From Bacillota bacterium (GTDB lineage Bacteria; Bacillota; Clostridia; Peptostreptococcales; Anaerovoracaceae): a stretch of 9,833 nucleotides of DNA. The stretch lies in assembly GCA_017515765.1 (NCBI GenBank), contig JAFWFF010000290.1, forward strand, positions 1 through 9,833. Direction: 5' to 3'. Position 1 is the first letter of the stretch. The number at the start of each line of letters is the position of its first letter. A program made the position numbers and the translations under genes. The notes beneath the pieces are model-generated. The model was given only the letters and a program-made list of their open reading frames with translations. It made no database searches and had not been told where the DNA came from. Positions 1 through 6,014 of this stretch are shown here, in pieces.

Positions 1-982
1 AAGCAGAGTTCGTGGGCTCGCCAAAACCCGCGGTCCCGCCGGAAGGCTCGGCATGAAGCGCGTTCGAATACCCGGCGTAGAACGTCATGGAAGACGCCAG
101 CATCTCCTTTGCCGTCATATCCAGGCAAAGCTGGTAGACCATCTCCTCCAGCACGACCCGCGCCTCGCCGAACGCGTAATCCCTCATAAGGACCTGCCCG
201 CTCGAAAAACTCGAGCTCTGCGGCCTGAACTCCTTGATATGGCGCATCTCCACCGGTTCCCTGCCCCATGCGTGGTCGATCAAAAGCTCCGCGTCCACTC
301 CGTATTTCCGGTAAAGCATCTCCTCGTCCGCGGCAGCGAGCTGGCGCATGGTATAGATGCCCATCTCCGCCAGGCTCCTCTCGGTCCCTCTCCCGATACG
401 CCAGAAATCCGTCAGCGGCCTGTGGTCCCATAGCTTCTCCCTGAACGAATCCTCGTCGAGCTCGCCTATGAAGTCCTTCGCGTGCTTCGCGGTAATGTCG
501 AGCGCTATCTTGGCGAGGTAGAGATTGGTCCCGATGCCGCAAGTCGCACGGATCCCGGTCTCCCCGAAGACTTTGCCCATCAGCATCACAGCCATCTCCC
601 TCGCGGTCATCCCGTAGGTCCTGAGATACGGTGTGACGTCCATAAAGACCTCGTCGATGGAATAGACGTGGATGTCGTCCTTTGATATATAGCGCAGATA
701 GATACCGTAGATCTCCGCCGCGTAGTCGATATACTTCTGCATCCTGGGAGGCGCCATTATATAGTTCAGGTTCTTGGGTATCTCAAAGACCCGGCAGCGG
801 TTCCGTACGCCCTTTGCCTTAAGCGAAGGCGAAACGGCAAGGCAGATCGTCTTGTCGCTCCTGTCCGGATCGGCGACCACGAGGTCCGTGGTCATCGAGT
901 CCAGATTGCGCTCCACGCACTCGACCGAGGCGTAGAACGATTTCAGATCGATGCAGAGATATTGTTTTACAGCGCTGTTCAT
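1..982 (-). CDS. Y-family translesion DNA polymerase (UmuC/DinB/UvrX-like), C-terminus cut by window edge
   Basis: The 327 visible residues are the N-terminal and central part of a Y-family polymerase, which copies past damaged template bases. Seen: the motif IDLKSFYASVE at residues 11-21, with the metal-binding Asp12 and steric-gate region; YSIDEVFMDV at 107-116, with catalytic Asp110 and Glu111; a CGIGTNLYLAKIAL palm/thumb motif at 149-161; and a helix-hairpin-helix-like WRIGRGT at 194-200. The little-finger domain starts near residue 245 and runs off the left edge, so any clamp-binding tail cannot be seen. The DLKSFYASVE form resembles the UmuC/UvrX/YqjW branch common in Bacillota more than classic DinB (DMDAFFASVE). 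The ATG at 982 is preferred because GGAAG lies 6 bases upstream; an in-frame ATG at 988 has no spacing to that site. The gene appears to be transcribed alone from its own promoter with an SOS box. Family assignment is firm; the subgroup is inferred. Confidence 0.93.
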   Translation of the reverse strand, partial: MNSAVKQYLCIDLKSFYASVECVERNLDSMTTDLVVADPDRSDKTICLAVSPSLKAKGVRNRCRVFEIPKNLNYIMAPPRMQKYIDYAAEIYGIYLRYISKDDIHVYSIDEVFMDVTPYLRTYGMTAREMAVMLMGKVFGETGIRATCGIGTNLYLAKIALDITAKHAKDFIGELDEDSFREKLWDHRPLTDFWRIGRGTERSLAEMGIYTMRQLAAADEEMLYRKYGVDAELLIDHAWGREPVEMRHIKEFRPQSSSFSSGQVLMRDYAFGEARVVLEEMVYQLCLDMTAKEMLASSMTFYAGYSNALHAEPSGGTAGFGEPTNSA

Positions 983-1011
983 CGTCATCTTCCGGGGCTC
1001 TCACAGTCATC

Positions 1012-1044
1012 AAAAGGCCCGCTCTTATTATAGCAGAGCGGGCC
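1012..1044 (-). terminator. Intrinsic terminator of the sigma/anti-sigma operon
   Basis: A perfect 10-bp stem pairs 1016-1025 with 1035-1044 around a 9-base loop. On the minus strand it is followed by TTTT (1015-1012). It begins about 50 bases past the anti-sigma stop codon, so it most likely ends that transcript. The T-run is short. Unusually, the loop and the flanking arm also hold the -10 box of the downstream polymerase promoter. Confidence 0.8.
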
Positions 1045-1055
1045 CCGGTTTGCAA
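1027..1055 (-). promoter_or_regulatory. Promoter of the Y-family polymerase gene
   Basis: On the minus strand, TTGCAA (1055-1050) is a 4/6 match to TTGACA. A 17-base spacer separates it from a perfect TATAAT (1032-1027). TG lies one base upstream of the -10, giving an extended -10 (TGCTATAAT). A transcript would start near 1020, inside the distal arm of the terminator hairpin, leaving a leader of about 38 bases before the ATG at 982. The elements are seen directly; activity is inferred. Confidence 0.75.
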
Positions 1056-1066
1056 ACATTTGTTCG
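1053..1066. promoter_or_regulatory. LexA (SOS) box over the polymerase -35 element
   Basis: Read on the minus strand the site is CGAACAAATGTTTG. It fits the Gram-positive LexA consensus CGAACRNRYGTTYS, with one half-site base (T for C) at a degenerate position. It overlaps the -35 hexamer by three bases, where bound LexA would block RNA polymerase. The downstream gene is a translesion polymerase, a classic SOS-regulated function, which makes a chance match unlikely. No lexA or recA gene is in the window. Confidence 0.75.
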
Positions 1067-1093
1067 CGGAATTCGTGTCGGGCTTTCGGGGAT

Positions 1094-2488
1094 CTAGTAC
1101 ATCTTATAGCCTTCCTCTGCGCTCCCGCTCAGGAAGAAGTGGATGTTCACCTGCCCGGGCGCGATGACATACCTGTCGGGGATCGTGTATGTCTTTCCCG
1201 AGATGCTGTTCACCACCTCTGCCTCGATCACTATGGATCTTCCCCTCAGCATGCTCTCGTCTCCGATGTCGCGGTTGATGAAGGAAAAATCCATGATGTC
1301 GCCGCTCACCAGATCCGATCCGTCGGCGTTCATCGCGTGCTGGCTCGAGCGGAGCTCGCCGTCGATATAGCAGTTTACTCCTATTTCTTTGATCGGGTCG
1401 TCGGTCGCGACATGCACGTTGAAGTTTACGACGGATCCCTCATCGATCGCCGGCTGTACCGAGCTTCCGGGCGTGTTGAACCCGTATCTCGTGAGCCCGG
1501 TCATCTCAAGCAGACGTTCCAGGAGCGCCGGGCTGTCCATGCAGCCTTTGACGTCCGAACCCAGGAACTCCGAGGCTTCCTCTCTGGTAAATACCGACGA
1601 GCTCGCGATGCCGTCCATCGTGTAGCGGAACTCGACTTCGTCAAGATTGCCCACGACTCCCAGCATCGCGTAGGCAAAGCCCGTCATATTGCCCAGGACT
1701 GTACCGTTTGAAGCTTTGATCTCATCATTCAGGATTATCGTCCAGCGATAAGGCTCGGCGTCAGTCGTCAAATCGTTCTCAAACGCCCCGAAATAGCTTC
1801 TCAGGTTAAGAACTTCCGCGGTAAATCCGTTCATCGAAGCGTCGCCGACATAGTCGTGTCTGGTCTGATAAAGCGAAGAGGTGATCCTAGATATTCTAGT
1901 CCCCCCGTCCCAGACGATGACGTCGTTCAGCACTACTCTATCGATGTCGTCTCCAGCGGTGTATGAAGCGTCGAACAGCCTGTCGTCCGCAGACAGAGGC
2001 ATCAAAGTCCTCACGCCTATCGTATTGGCGTATACCACGCCGTTATTCTCCTCGAACTGCACCTCTTTTACTTTATGACGGGCTCCCTCTCCCATCGCGG
2101 TCACAGTGCCTTCCACAGTGATCTGCTTTCCGTCCACGCTGACCTCGCAGGCGACCCAGTCGCCGGACATATACTCCCCGACCAGGCAGTATCTATGGTA
2201 GAGCAGGCCTCCGAATACCAGAAGCGCCGCCAGCATGCAGATCAGCACGTTCCGAAGATAGTTCCGCCTGGTCTTCTTCAGGAAGGCGATCTCCTTCCTG
2301 CCTTCAGCGTCGGAAGCGGGATCGTAGGAGTATACCGCCTCCGGCTCAGTCATCTTCTCATAGCGGCTCCTGCATTCGCTGCATCCCGCGATATGTTCTT
2401 TTATCATTTCTCCGGTCGTCTCCGACACCAGGTCGTCCGCGTAGAGCGGAAGCAGGTCTCTCACGACCTCGCAAGGCAGTCTATCCAT
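1094..2488 (-). CDS. Membrane-anchored anti-sigma factor with zf-HC2 domain and large extracytoplasmic region
   Basis: This 464-residue protein is the likely partner and inhibitor of the ECF sigma factor encoded just upstream. Residues 1-45 form a zf-HC2/ZAS-type anti-sigma domain: Cys6, then His32, Cys36 and Cys39 in an HxxxCxxC arrangement within KEHIAGCSECR. A basic stretch (KKTRRNYLR, 71-79) precedes one membrane helix at about 78-98, predicting the zinc domain inside the cell and residues 100-464 outside. I recognise no family in that outer region; it looks strand-rich and has acidic loops. The gene overlaps the sigma gene by 8 bases, which suggests translational coupling; its own ribosome site is weak, with AAAGGA rather far from the ATG. 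At about 365 residues the outer part is large for the family, so it may sense an envelope signal, but this is inference. The anti-sigma role is well supported; the signal is unknown. Confidence 0.86.
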   Translation of the reverse strand: MDRLPCEVVRDLLPLYADDLVSETTGEMIKEHIAGCSECRSRYEKMTEPEAVYSYDPASDAEGRKEIAFLKKTRRNYLRNVLICMLAALLVFGGLLYHRYCLVGEYMSGDWVACEVSVDGKQITVEGTVTAMGEGARHKVKEVQFEENNGVVYANTIGVRTLMPLSADDRLFDASYTAGDDIDRVVLNDVIVWDGGTRISRITSSLYQTRHDYVGDASMNGFTAEVLNLRSYFGAFENDLTTDAEPYRWTIILNDEIKASNGTVLGNMTGFAYAMLGVVGNLDEVEFRYTMDGIASSSVFTREEASEFLGSDVKGCMDSPALLERLLEMTGLTRYGFNTPGSSVQPAIDEGSVVNFNVHVATDDPIKEIGVNCYIDGELRSSQHAMNADGSDLVSGDIMDFSFINRDIGDESMLRGRSIVIEAEVVNSISGKTYTIPDRYVIAPGQVNIHFFLSGSAEEGYKMY

Positions 2489-2969
2489 CTATTTCCACGT
2501 CCTTTCTGAGTCTCTCTTTTCCCCTGTAATAGTTCACCCTCGCGGCGTTCTCGGAGATACCGAGCACTTCGGCTATCTCTTTGAACGACATGTTTCCGAA
2601 TACCCTGAGATAGATGATCTCACGGTATTTCTCCGGCAGCGAGTGGACTTTGCGCATGAGCTCGACTCTCGCGATCCCGGAAAGAAGGCTGTCATCCGCG
2701 GCTGCTCCGGAGCCTGCCGCGAGATTCTCTTCCGTATACTCTTCGGTGGGAGGATGCTTTCTGCGGTATCCGGCAAGGCAGTTCTTCGCTATCGAGCAAA
2801 GCCAGGTCGACACGCTCGATTCCCCGCGGAACCGGTGCGCGCTCCTGACCGCCTGGTAGAACGTCTCCTGTGTCAGCTCTTCCGCGAGATCGGGATCTCC
2901 CGTGACCGACATCAGGTATCTGTAGACGGTATCTGCGTAGCGTCTGTAGACCTCGTCCATCTGCTGCAT
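2481..2969 (-). CDS. ECF-family RNA polymerase sigma factor (sigma-70 regions 2 and 4)
   Basis: This 162-residue protein has the two-domain layout of ECF sigma factors. Region 2 covers about residues 4-70, with the core-binding and -10 recognition stretch DLAEELTQETFYQA (28-40) and STWLCSIAKNCLAGYRRK (54-71). An acidic, low-complexity linker (73-95) follows. Region 4 covers about 107-155, with the segment LPEKYREIIYLR and a helix-turn-helix MSFKEIAEVLGISENAARV that would read the -35 element. The ATG at 2969 is preceded by AAAGGAGG seven bases upstream, an excellent ribosome site that fixes the start. It is the first gene of a two-gene operon with the anti-sigma factor. By family precedent the pair forms a signal-responsive switch; the regulon cannot be told from this window. 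Confidence 0.95.
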   Translation of the reverse strand: MQQMDEVYRRYADTVYRYLMSVTGDPDLAEELTQETFYQAVRSAHRFRGESSVSTWLCSIAKNCLAGYRRKHPPTEEYTEENLAAGSGAAADDSLLSGIARVELMRKVHSLPEKYREIIYLRVFGNMSFKEIAEVLGISENAARVNYYRGKERLRKDVEIDG

Positions 2970-3031
2970 CCTCTCACCTCCTTTCCGGCTTTCTGTAGAT
3001 TAGTGCGCAAAAAGAACGTTTCGTTACACGG

Positions 3032-3040
3032 ATTATATCA
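3032..3040 (-). promoter_or_regulatory. Extended -10 promoter upstream of the sigma operon
   Basis: TGATATAAT (3040-3032 on the minus strand) is a perfect extended -10 element. No good -35 hexamer is found 16-18 bases upstream, where the sequence is A/T-rich with GGAAAA. The start would fall near 3025, leaving a leader of about 55 bases. This points to housekeeping-sigma transcription of the operon. Confidence 0.55.
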
Positions 3041-3074
3041 TTTTTTTAAAGATTTTTCCGCAGCGGGCGCGGGC

Positions 3075-3117
3075 AAAACAAAGAGCGGCCGGTTCGGCGC
3101 CGGCCGCTCTTTGTTTT
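3075..3117 (-). terminator. Strong intrinsic terminator downstream of the aminotransferase gene
   Basis: A perfect 18-bp stem pairs 3075-3092 with 3100-3117 around a 7-base loop. The GC-rich core is flanked by an A tract and a T tract, giving TTTGTTTT at the 3' end on the minus strand. It begins 18 bases after the aminotransferase stop codon and lies before the sigma operon promoter, so it insulates the two units. It is symmetric enough to work in both directions, but no plus-strand gene precedes it. Confidence 0.9.
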
Positions 3118-3135
3118 GATCTGCTGCAATTATCC

Positions 3136-4257
3136 CTATATTTCCCTTAAGAATTCCGCGAATTTATCAAGTCCGGTCTTCAGGAGCTCCGGATCGAACG
3201 CGTAGCCTATCCTGACCGCGCCCTCCATCTCGAAGCACTCTCCCGGTGTGAACATCACTCCCTTGGAATCAAGAAGCTTCTTGCAGAGCTCTCTGGAAGG
3301 CATATCCTTATCGTAGTAGACGAGGGCTGTCGTACTCGCCACCGGTTTAAGGTATCTGACCTCGGGCGTGGCATTGACCCAGTCGTCGAGGATCTTTCTG
3401 CTCTTCAGGAGGATCTCGCGGTTTCTGGCGAAGATCTTGTCCTTGTGCTTCAGAGCGAGCGCAGCGAGCCTGTCGTCGAGCACGCCGCAGCTGATCGTGT
3501 CGTAATCTCTTCTCTCAAGCACGAGCCTGATTACCTCGGGGTCTCTCGCGACGATCCAGCCCAGCCTGAGTCCGGCAAGCGAGAAGCACTTAGACATGCT
3601 TCCCACGGAAACTCCCTTGTCGTAGAGATCCACGATGGAAGGCATATAGCTTCCGTCCTCGGAGATGCCTCTGTAGACCTCGTCGGAAAGCACGTACGCT
3701 CCGACGCTCCTTGCGATCTCAACGATCTCGCGCAGCGTCTCCTCCGGGATCAGAGAACCGGTCGGGTTGTTCGGGTTGTTTATAGTGATCAGTTTGGTCT
3801 TCTCATCGACCATGCCTCTGAGCTCGTCGAGGTTCGGCAGGTAGTCATCCTCGAGTTTCAGCTTGAGGAGCCTGACGTCCGCGCCGATCCACTCGGGGAT
3901 CGAATAGTGCTGCTGATACGTCGGGAGCACGGAGATCATATTGTCCTGGGGCTCGATCAAAGCGGAGATGATCATATTGTTCGCTCCGACTGCGCCGTGG
4001 GTCGGTATGACGTCTTTGGAATGAGCCTCGCGGTACAGCCCCGCGATCCCGGCCTTCAGTTCCGGAGAACCCTCGATGTATCCGTAGGTGAGTCTCTCCT
4101 CCGCCATGTCCATCATATACTTTTCAACGTCTTCGCCCGCAAGCTCCAGAAGTTCCCTCACCGTAAGAGAGTCGATGCAGGTCTCCGCGAGGTTGTAAGT
4201 GCAGAGCGTCTCATAGGCGTTCATCCACTGTTCGACTTTAAAAGTTGCTATCTTCAT
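3136..4257 (-). CDS. PLP-dependent aminotransferase, class I/II (fold type I)
   Basis: The product is 373 residues, a usual length for a class I/II aminotransferase, which moves an amino group between an amino acid and a 2-oxo acid in the cytoplasm. Seen: NPNNPTG at 161-167 with the conserved cofactor-binding Asn164; SDEVYRG at 191-197, with Asp192 facing the pyridine nitrogen and Tyr195 the PLP oxygen; the Schiff-base lysine Lys223 in SMSKCFSLAGLRLGW (220-234); and Arg349 in AVRIGYAF, expected to bind the substrate carboxylate. The start at 4257 is chosen because AAGGAGG lies seven bases upstream; a longer in-frame form from 4293 would overlap the promoter and the ribosome site. The gene is divergent from a PucR-type regulator, suggesting inducible amino-acid or nitrogen metabolism. 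The substrate cannot be assigned; some relatives are annotated as aspartate/tyrosine-type or capreomycidine-synthase-like enzymes. Confidence 0.93.
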   Translation of the reverse strand: MKIATFKVEQWMNAYETLCTYNLAETCIDSLTVRELLELAGEDVEKYMMDMAEERLTYGYIEGSPELKAGIAGLYREAHSKDVIPTHGAVGANNMIISALIEPQDNMISVLPTYQQHYSIPEWIGADVRLLKLKLEDDYLPNLDELRGMVDEKTKLITINNPNNPTGSLIPEETLREIVEIARSVGAYVLSDEVYRGISEDGSYMPSIVDLYDKGVSVGSMSKCFSLAGLRLGWIVARDPEVIRLVLERRDYDTISCGVLDDRLAALALKHKDKIFARNREILLKSRKILDDWVNATPEVRYLKPVASTTALVYYDKDMPSRELCKKLLDSKGVMFTPGECFEMEGAVRIGYAFDPELLKTGLDKFAEFLREI

Positions 4258-4291
4258 GATCCGGCCTCCTTTTTCTTTTTCGACAGATATC

Positions 4292-4300
4292 ATTATATCA
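4292..4300 (-). promoter_or_regulatory. Extended -10 promoter of the aminotransferase gene
   Basis: TGATATAAT at 4300-4292 on the minus strand is a perfect extended -10. No convincing -35 is present at normal spacing; that position holds the GC-rich dyad at 4306-4318, so activation or repression there is plausible. The predicted start, near 4285, leaves a short leader containing AAGGAGG. Confidence 0.6.
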
Positions 4301-4305
4301 TTTCC

Positions 4306-4318
4306 CCGCGCCGCGCGG
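4306..4318. promoter_or_regulatory. GC-rich dyad between divergent promoters, candidate operator
   Basis: CCGCG and CGCGG are inverted around CCG. The dyad stands out in an otherwise A/T-rich intergenic region. It lies in the -35 zone of the aminotransferase promoter and two bases upstream of the -35 of the regulator promoter, a good place for a regulator to act on both. It is short and of low complexity, so it may be chance. Confidence 0.25.
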
Positions 4319-4320
4319 AT

Positions 4321-4348
4321 TTGATTATCTCAAAAAATGAGGTATAAT
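4321..4348 (+). promoter_or_regulatory. Promoter of the PucR-family regulator gene
   Basis: TTGATT (4321-4326) and a perfect TATAAT (4343-4348) are separated by 16 bases. The start would be near 4355, leaving about 32 bases before the ATG at 4387, with AAAGGAG six bases before that ATG. It is back to back with the aminotransferase promoter. Confidence 0.7.
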
Positions 4349-4386
4349 ATTTGGTGAAATCACAAATGGCATGAAAGGAGCTCACC

Positions 4387-5541
4387 ATGGCGCTTACGGT
4401 AAAAGACATACTCCTCCTCCCGAGCACCTCGGGATTCGAACAGGTGGCGGGAATAGACGGGCTTTCCAGGTCCGTGACCTCCGCCGGGATACTGGACTGG
4501 GAGCTCACGCCCGGAAAGAACGACTACGCCGGAGAATTCGGCCCTGTCTTTGATCCCGACAGCCTGATAATAAGCAGCCTCCTGTTCATAAAGGATTCCC
4601 CGGAGGAGCTGGCCGCGGTCATCAGGAAGCTCGCTGGCTACGGGATCGCCGCGCTCGCATACAAGGACGTATTTTTCAAAGAACTTCCGAAGGAGGCGCT
4701 TGACTGCGCGGATTCCATAGGATTCCCCGTATTCCGCTTCAGCAACGATATCTGGTTCGAGAACATAATCTTCGAGGTGATGGACGCGGTCAGGTCGGAC
4801 GACGCGGTCTACCTTGCCGAAGACCGTATAAGCGCCATGATCAAAGGTGACATCACCGGCCGGGAGCTTCACAGGATACTCAGGGGCGTGTCGCTTTTGA
4901 TGAAGAAGAACGCGGCGACAGCCTATCTTAAGGATCCCCTCCTCGACACCGGGAGGGTCTACAACTCCTTCTACGTCAACAAGGGCCTTAGGGACAAAGT
5001 CCTCCTCGCAAGATACGACGGCGGGCTATTCGTCCTGATGACTTCCGACCAGAACAGCGAAGGAGCGTTCAGGCACATCTTTCAGAGCGTATCGGAAACG
5101 CTCCCCATACCCCGTGAGGTCAGGCCTTCGTTCAGCCACGTCCACCGCTCACAGGACATGGACAGGGCCTTCCGGGAGAGCTATCACACCTATCTTGCCT
5201 CACTCATTTCCGGCCTAGGGTTCGCCTCATTCACGGATATCGGCCTTTTCAGATTCCTCATACCGCTCGCCGACGATCCCGACCTCGCGGAGTACTCCGA
5301 GGGCATAGTCAGAGCGCTCGGAGAATCGGCCGATACAGCCTCCTGTTATATCAAAAACGGCGGCGATATAAACGCCGCCGCCATCGATCTTGGCTGTCAC
5401 GCGAACACGGTAAGATACCGCATTGCAAACATGAAGAAGGCCGTCGGTATGCCTGACTCAACGGATCACGAGTTCTTCCGCGACGTTTCCATCGCCCTCG
5501 CGGTCCACGGCATCAGGCAGAACAGAAAAGCTTCCGACTGA
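4387..5541 (+). CDS. PucR-family transcriptional regulator
   Basis: A 384-residue DNA-binding regulator. The N-terminal part (about 1-130) matches the PucR N-terminal ligand domain: VKDILLLPSTSGFEQVAG at the start, then a GILDWE segment at 34-39 and PVFRFSNDIWFENIIFEVMD at 114-133. The middle (about 140-320) is a poorly conserved GGDEF/CdaR-like region. The C-terminus carries the PucR-type helix-turn-helix (HTH_30): GDINAAAIDLGCHANTVRYRIANMKK at 326-351, with the family hallmark HxNTVRYRI. The start is set by AAAGGAG six bases before the ATG. Family members sense small molecules and control purine, amino-acid or sugar-acid catabolism, often for a neighbouring gene. Here the divergent aminotransferase is the obvious candidate target, but the ligand is unknown. 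The gene ends four bases from a converging DUF4298 gene, and no terminator is seen on this strand. Confidence 0.93.
   Translation: MALTVKDILLLPSTSGFEQVAGIDGLSRSVTSAGILDWELTPGKNDYAGEFGPVFDPDSLIISSLLFIKDSPEELAAVIRKLAGYGIAALAYKDVFFKELPKEALDCADSIGFPVFRFSNDIWFENIIFEVMDAVRSDDAVYLAEDRISAMIKGDITGRELHRILRGVSLLMKKNAATAYLKDPLLDTGRVYNSFYVNKGLRDKVLLARYDGGLFVLMTSDQNSEGAFRHIFQSVSETLPIPREVRPSFSHVHRSQDMDRAFRESYHTYLASLISGLGFASFTDIGLFRFLIPLADDPDLAEYSEGIVRALGESADTASCYIKNGGDINAAAIDLGCHANTVRYRIANMKKAVGMPDSTDHEFFRDVSIALAVHGIRQNRKASD
5353..5380 (-). terminator. Possible terminator for the DUF4298 transcript, antisense inside the regulator gene
   Basis: On the minus strand an 8-bp GC stem (5380-5373 with 5365-5358) closes a 7-base A/T loop and is followed by TTTTT (5357-5353). 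It lies 166 bases past the DUF4298 stop codon and inside the coding sequence for the regulator's helix-turn-helix. The convergent genes have no terminator between them, so this could serve the DUF4298 transcript. The bases also encode Lys-Asn-Gly-Gly-Asp and an Ala run, so the hairpin may be incidental. Confidence 0.4.
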
Positions 5542-5545
5542 GCGC

Positions 5546-5884
5546 CTATCCGCGGTGCTCCTCCACGTTTTTCGCGATTATCTTAAGCATCCGGGACGTG
5601 AGCTCGTGGTTCCGGGTCAGAAGGTCATAGACTGCGTCTTCGGACAGCACTCCGCGCTTCAGGTTCTCCGGGAGCTTTTTTTGCTCGTCAGCCTCAAAGT
5701 CCTCCATCCACTTCGGCCCCTGGTAATAATCGCACAGTCTCTTGAAATCGGTCTGGACGGCCTCGTATTCCGCCAGCGCCTTTGCCATTTTGTCGAATGC
5801 CTTTCCGCTCTTGTCCAGGCAGCGCTCCATGCGCCTTATCCTGTCTATCCTGGCACGCTCGGCAACTTGATCTTTGATCGGCAT
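5546..5884 (-). CDS. DUF4298 family protein
   Basis: A 112-residue cytoplasmic protein without signal peptide or membrane helix. It matches the DUF4298 pattern: a charged N-terminal helix with RIDRIRRMERCLDKSGKAFD (12-31), a second helix KALAEYEAVQTDFKRLCDYY, then a GPKWMEDFEADE segment and the hallmark LPENLKRGVLSEDAVYDLL (72-90), followed by a C-terminal helix. It is probably all-helical with coiled-coil tendency. The function of the family is not known to me; it occurs mainly in Bacillota. The ATG at 5884 has AAGGAGG seven bases upstream, a strong site. The gene has its own extended -10 promoter and is a single-gene unit converging on the PucR-type gene. Nothing in the context defines a role. 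Confidence 0.9.
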   Translation of the reverse strand: MPIKDQVAERARIDRIRRMERCLDKSGKAFDKMAKALAEYEAVQTDFKRLCDYYQGPKWMEDFEADEQKKLPENLKRGVLSEDAVYDLLTRNHELTSRMLKIIAKNVEEHRG

Positions 5885-5926
5885 GATGCTTCCTCCTTCT
5901 CATATCCGTCCTGATCCACGCATACT

Positions 5927-5935
5927 ATTATATCA
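5927..5935 (-). promoter_or_regulatory. Extended -10 promoter of the DUF4298 gene
   Basis: TGATATAAT at 5935-5927 on the minus strand is a perfect extended -10, identical to those of the sigma operon and the aminotransferase gene. No clear -35 hexamer lies 16-18 bases upstream. The start would be near 5920, leaving a leader of about 35 bases. Confidence 0.6.
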
Positions 5936-5944
5936 CATCCAATC

Positions 5945-5973
5945 TTTAACGAGAGCCCGTTTTGTGCTATATT
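5945..5973 (+). promoter_or_regulatory. Promoter of the membrane protein/HAD phosphatase pair
   Basis: TGCTATATT (5965-5973) is an extended -10 with one mismatch to TATAAT. TTTAAC (5945-5950), 17 bases upstream, is a weak -35. It is back to back with the DUF4298 promoter about ten bases away, so the two could compete or be regulated together. Confidence 0.5.
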
Positions 5974-6014
5974 GGTCTGGTAAAGGACTAGCGCGATCTG
6001 ATACAGGTAATCAT

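Noticed and set aside
819..1055. 78-codon open frame on the minus strand across the polymerase start
   Set aside because: It is out of frame with the clear Y-family polymerase and includes the terminator and promoter region. No family is recognised.
4258..4293. Upstream in-frame start of the aminotransferase gene
   Set aside because: It would place the -10 box and the AAGGAGG ribosome site inside the coding sequence; 4257 has the ideal spacing.
4286..4299. A/T dyad (GATAT/ATATC) over the aminotransferase -10
   Set aside because: It is largely explained by the TATAAT sequence itself and is too simple to call an operator.
3445..4347. 300-codon open frame on the plus strand
   Set aside because: It lies antisense to the aminotransferase gene, whose motifs and ribosome site are clear. 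The translation has no recognisable domain and runs into the intergenic promoter region.
5874..6014. Longer N-terminus for the three-helix membrane protein
   Set aside because: The extra codons cross the promoters and overlap the start of the DUF4298 gene on the other strand.
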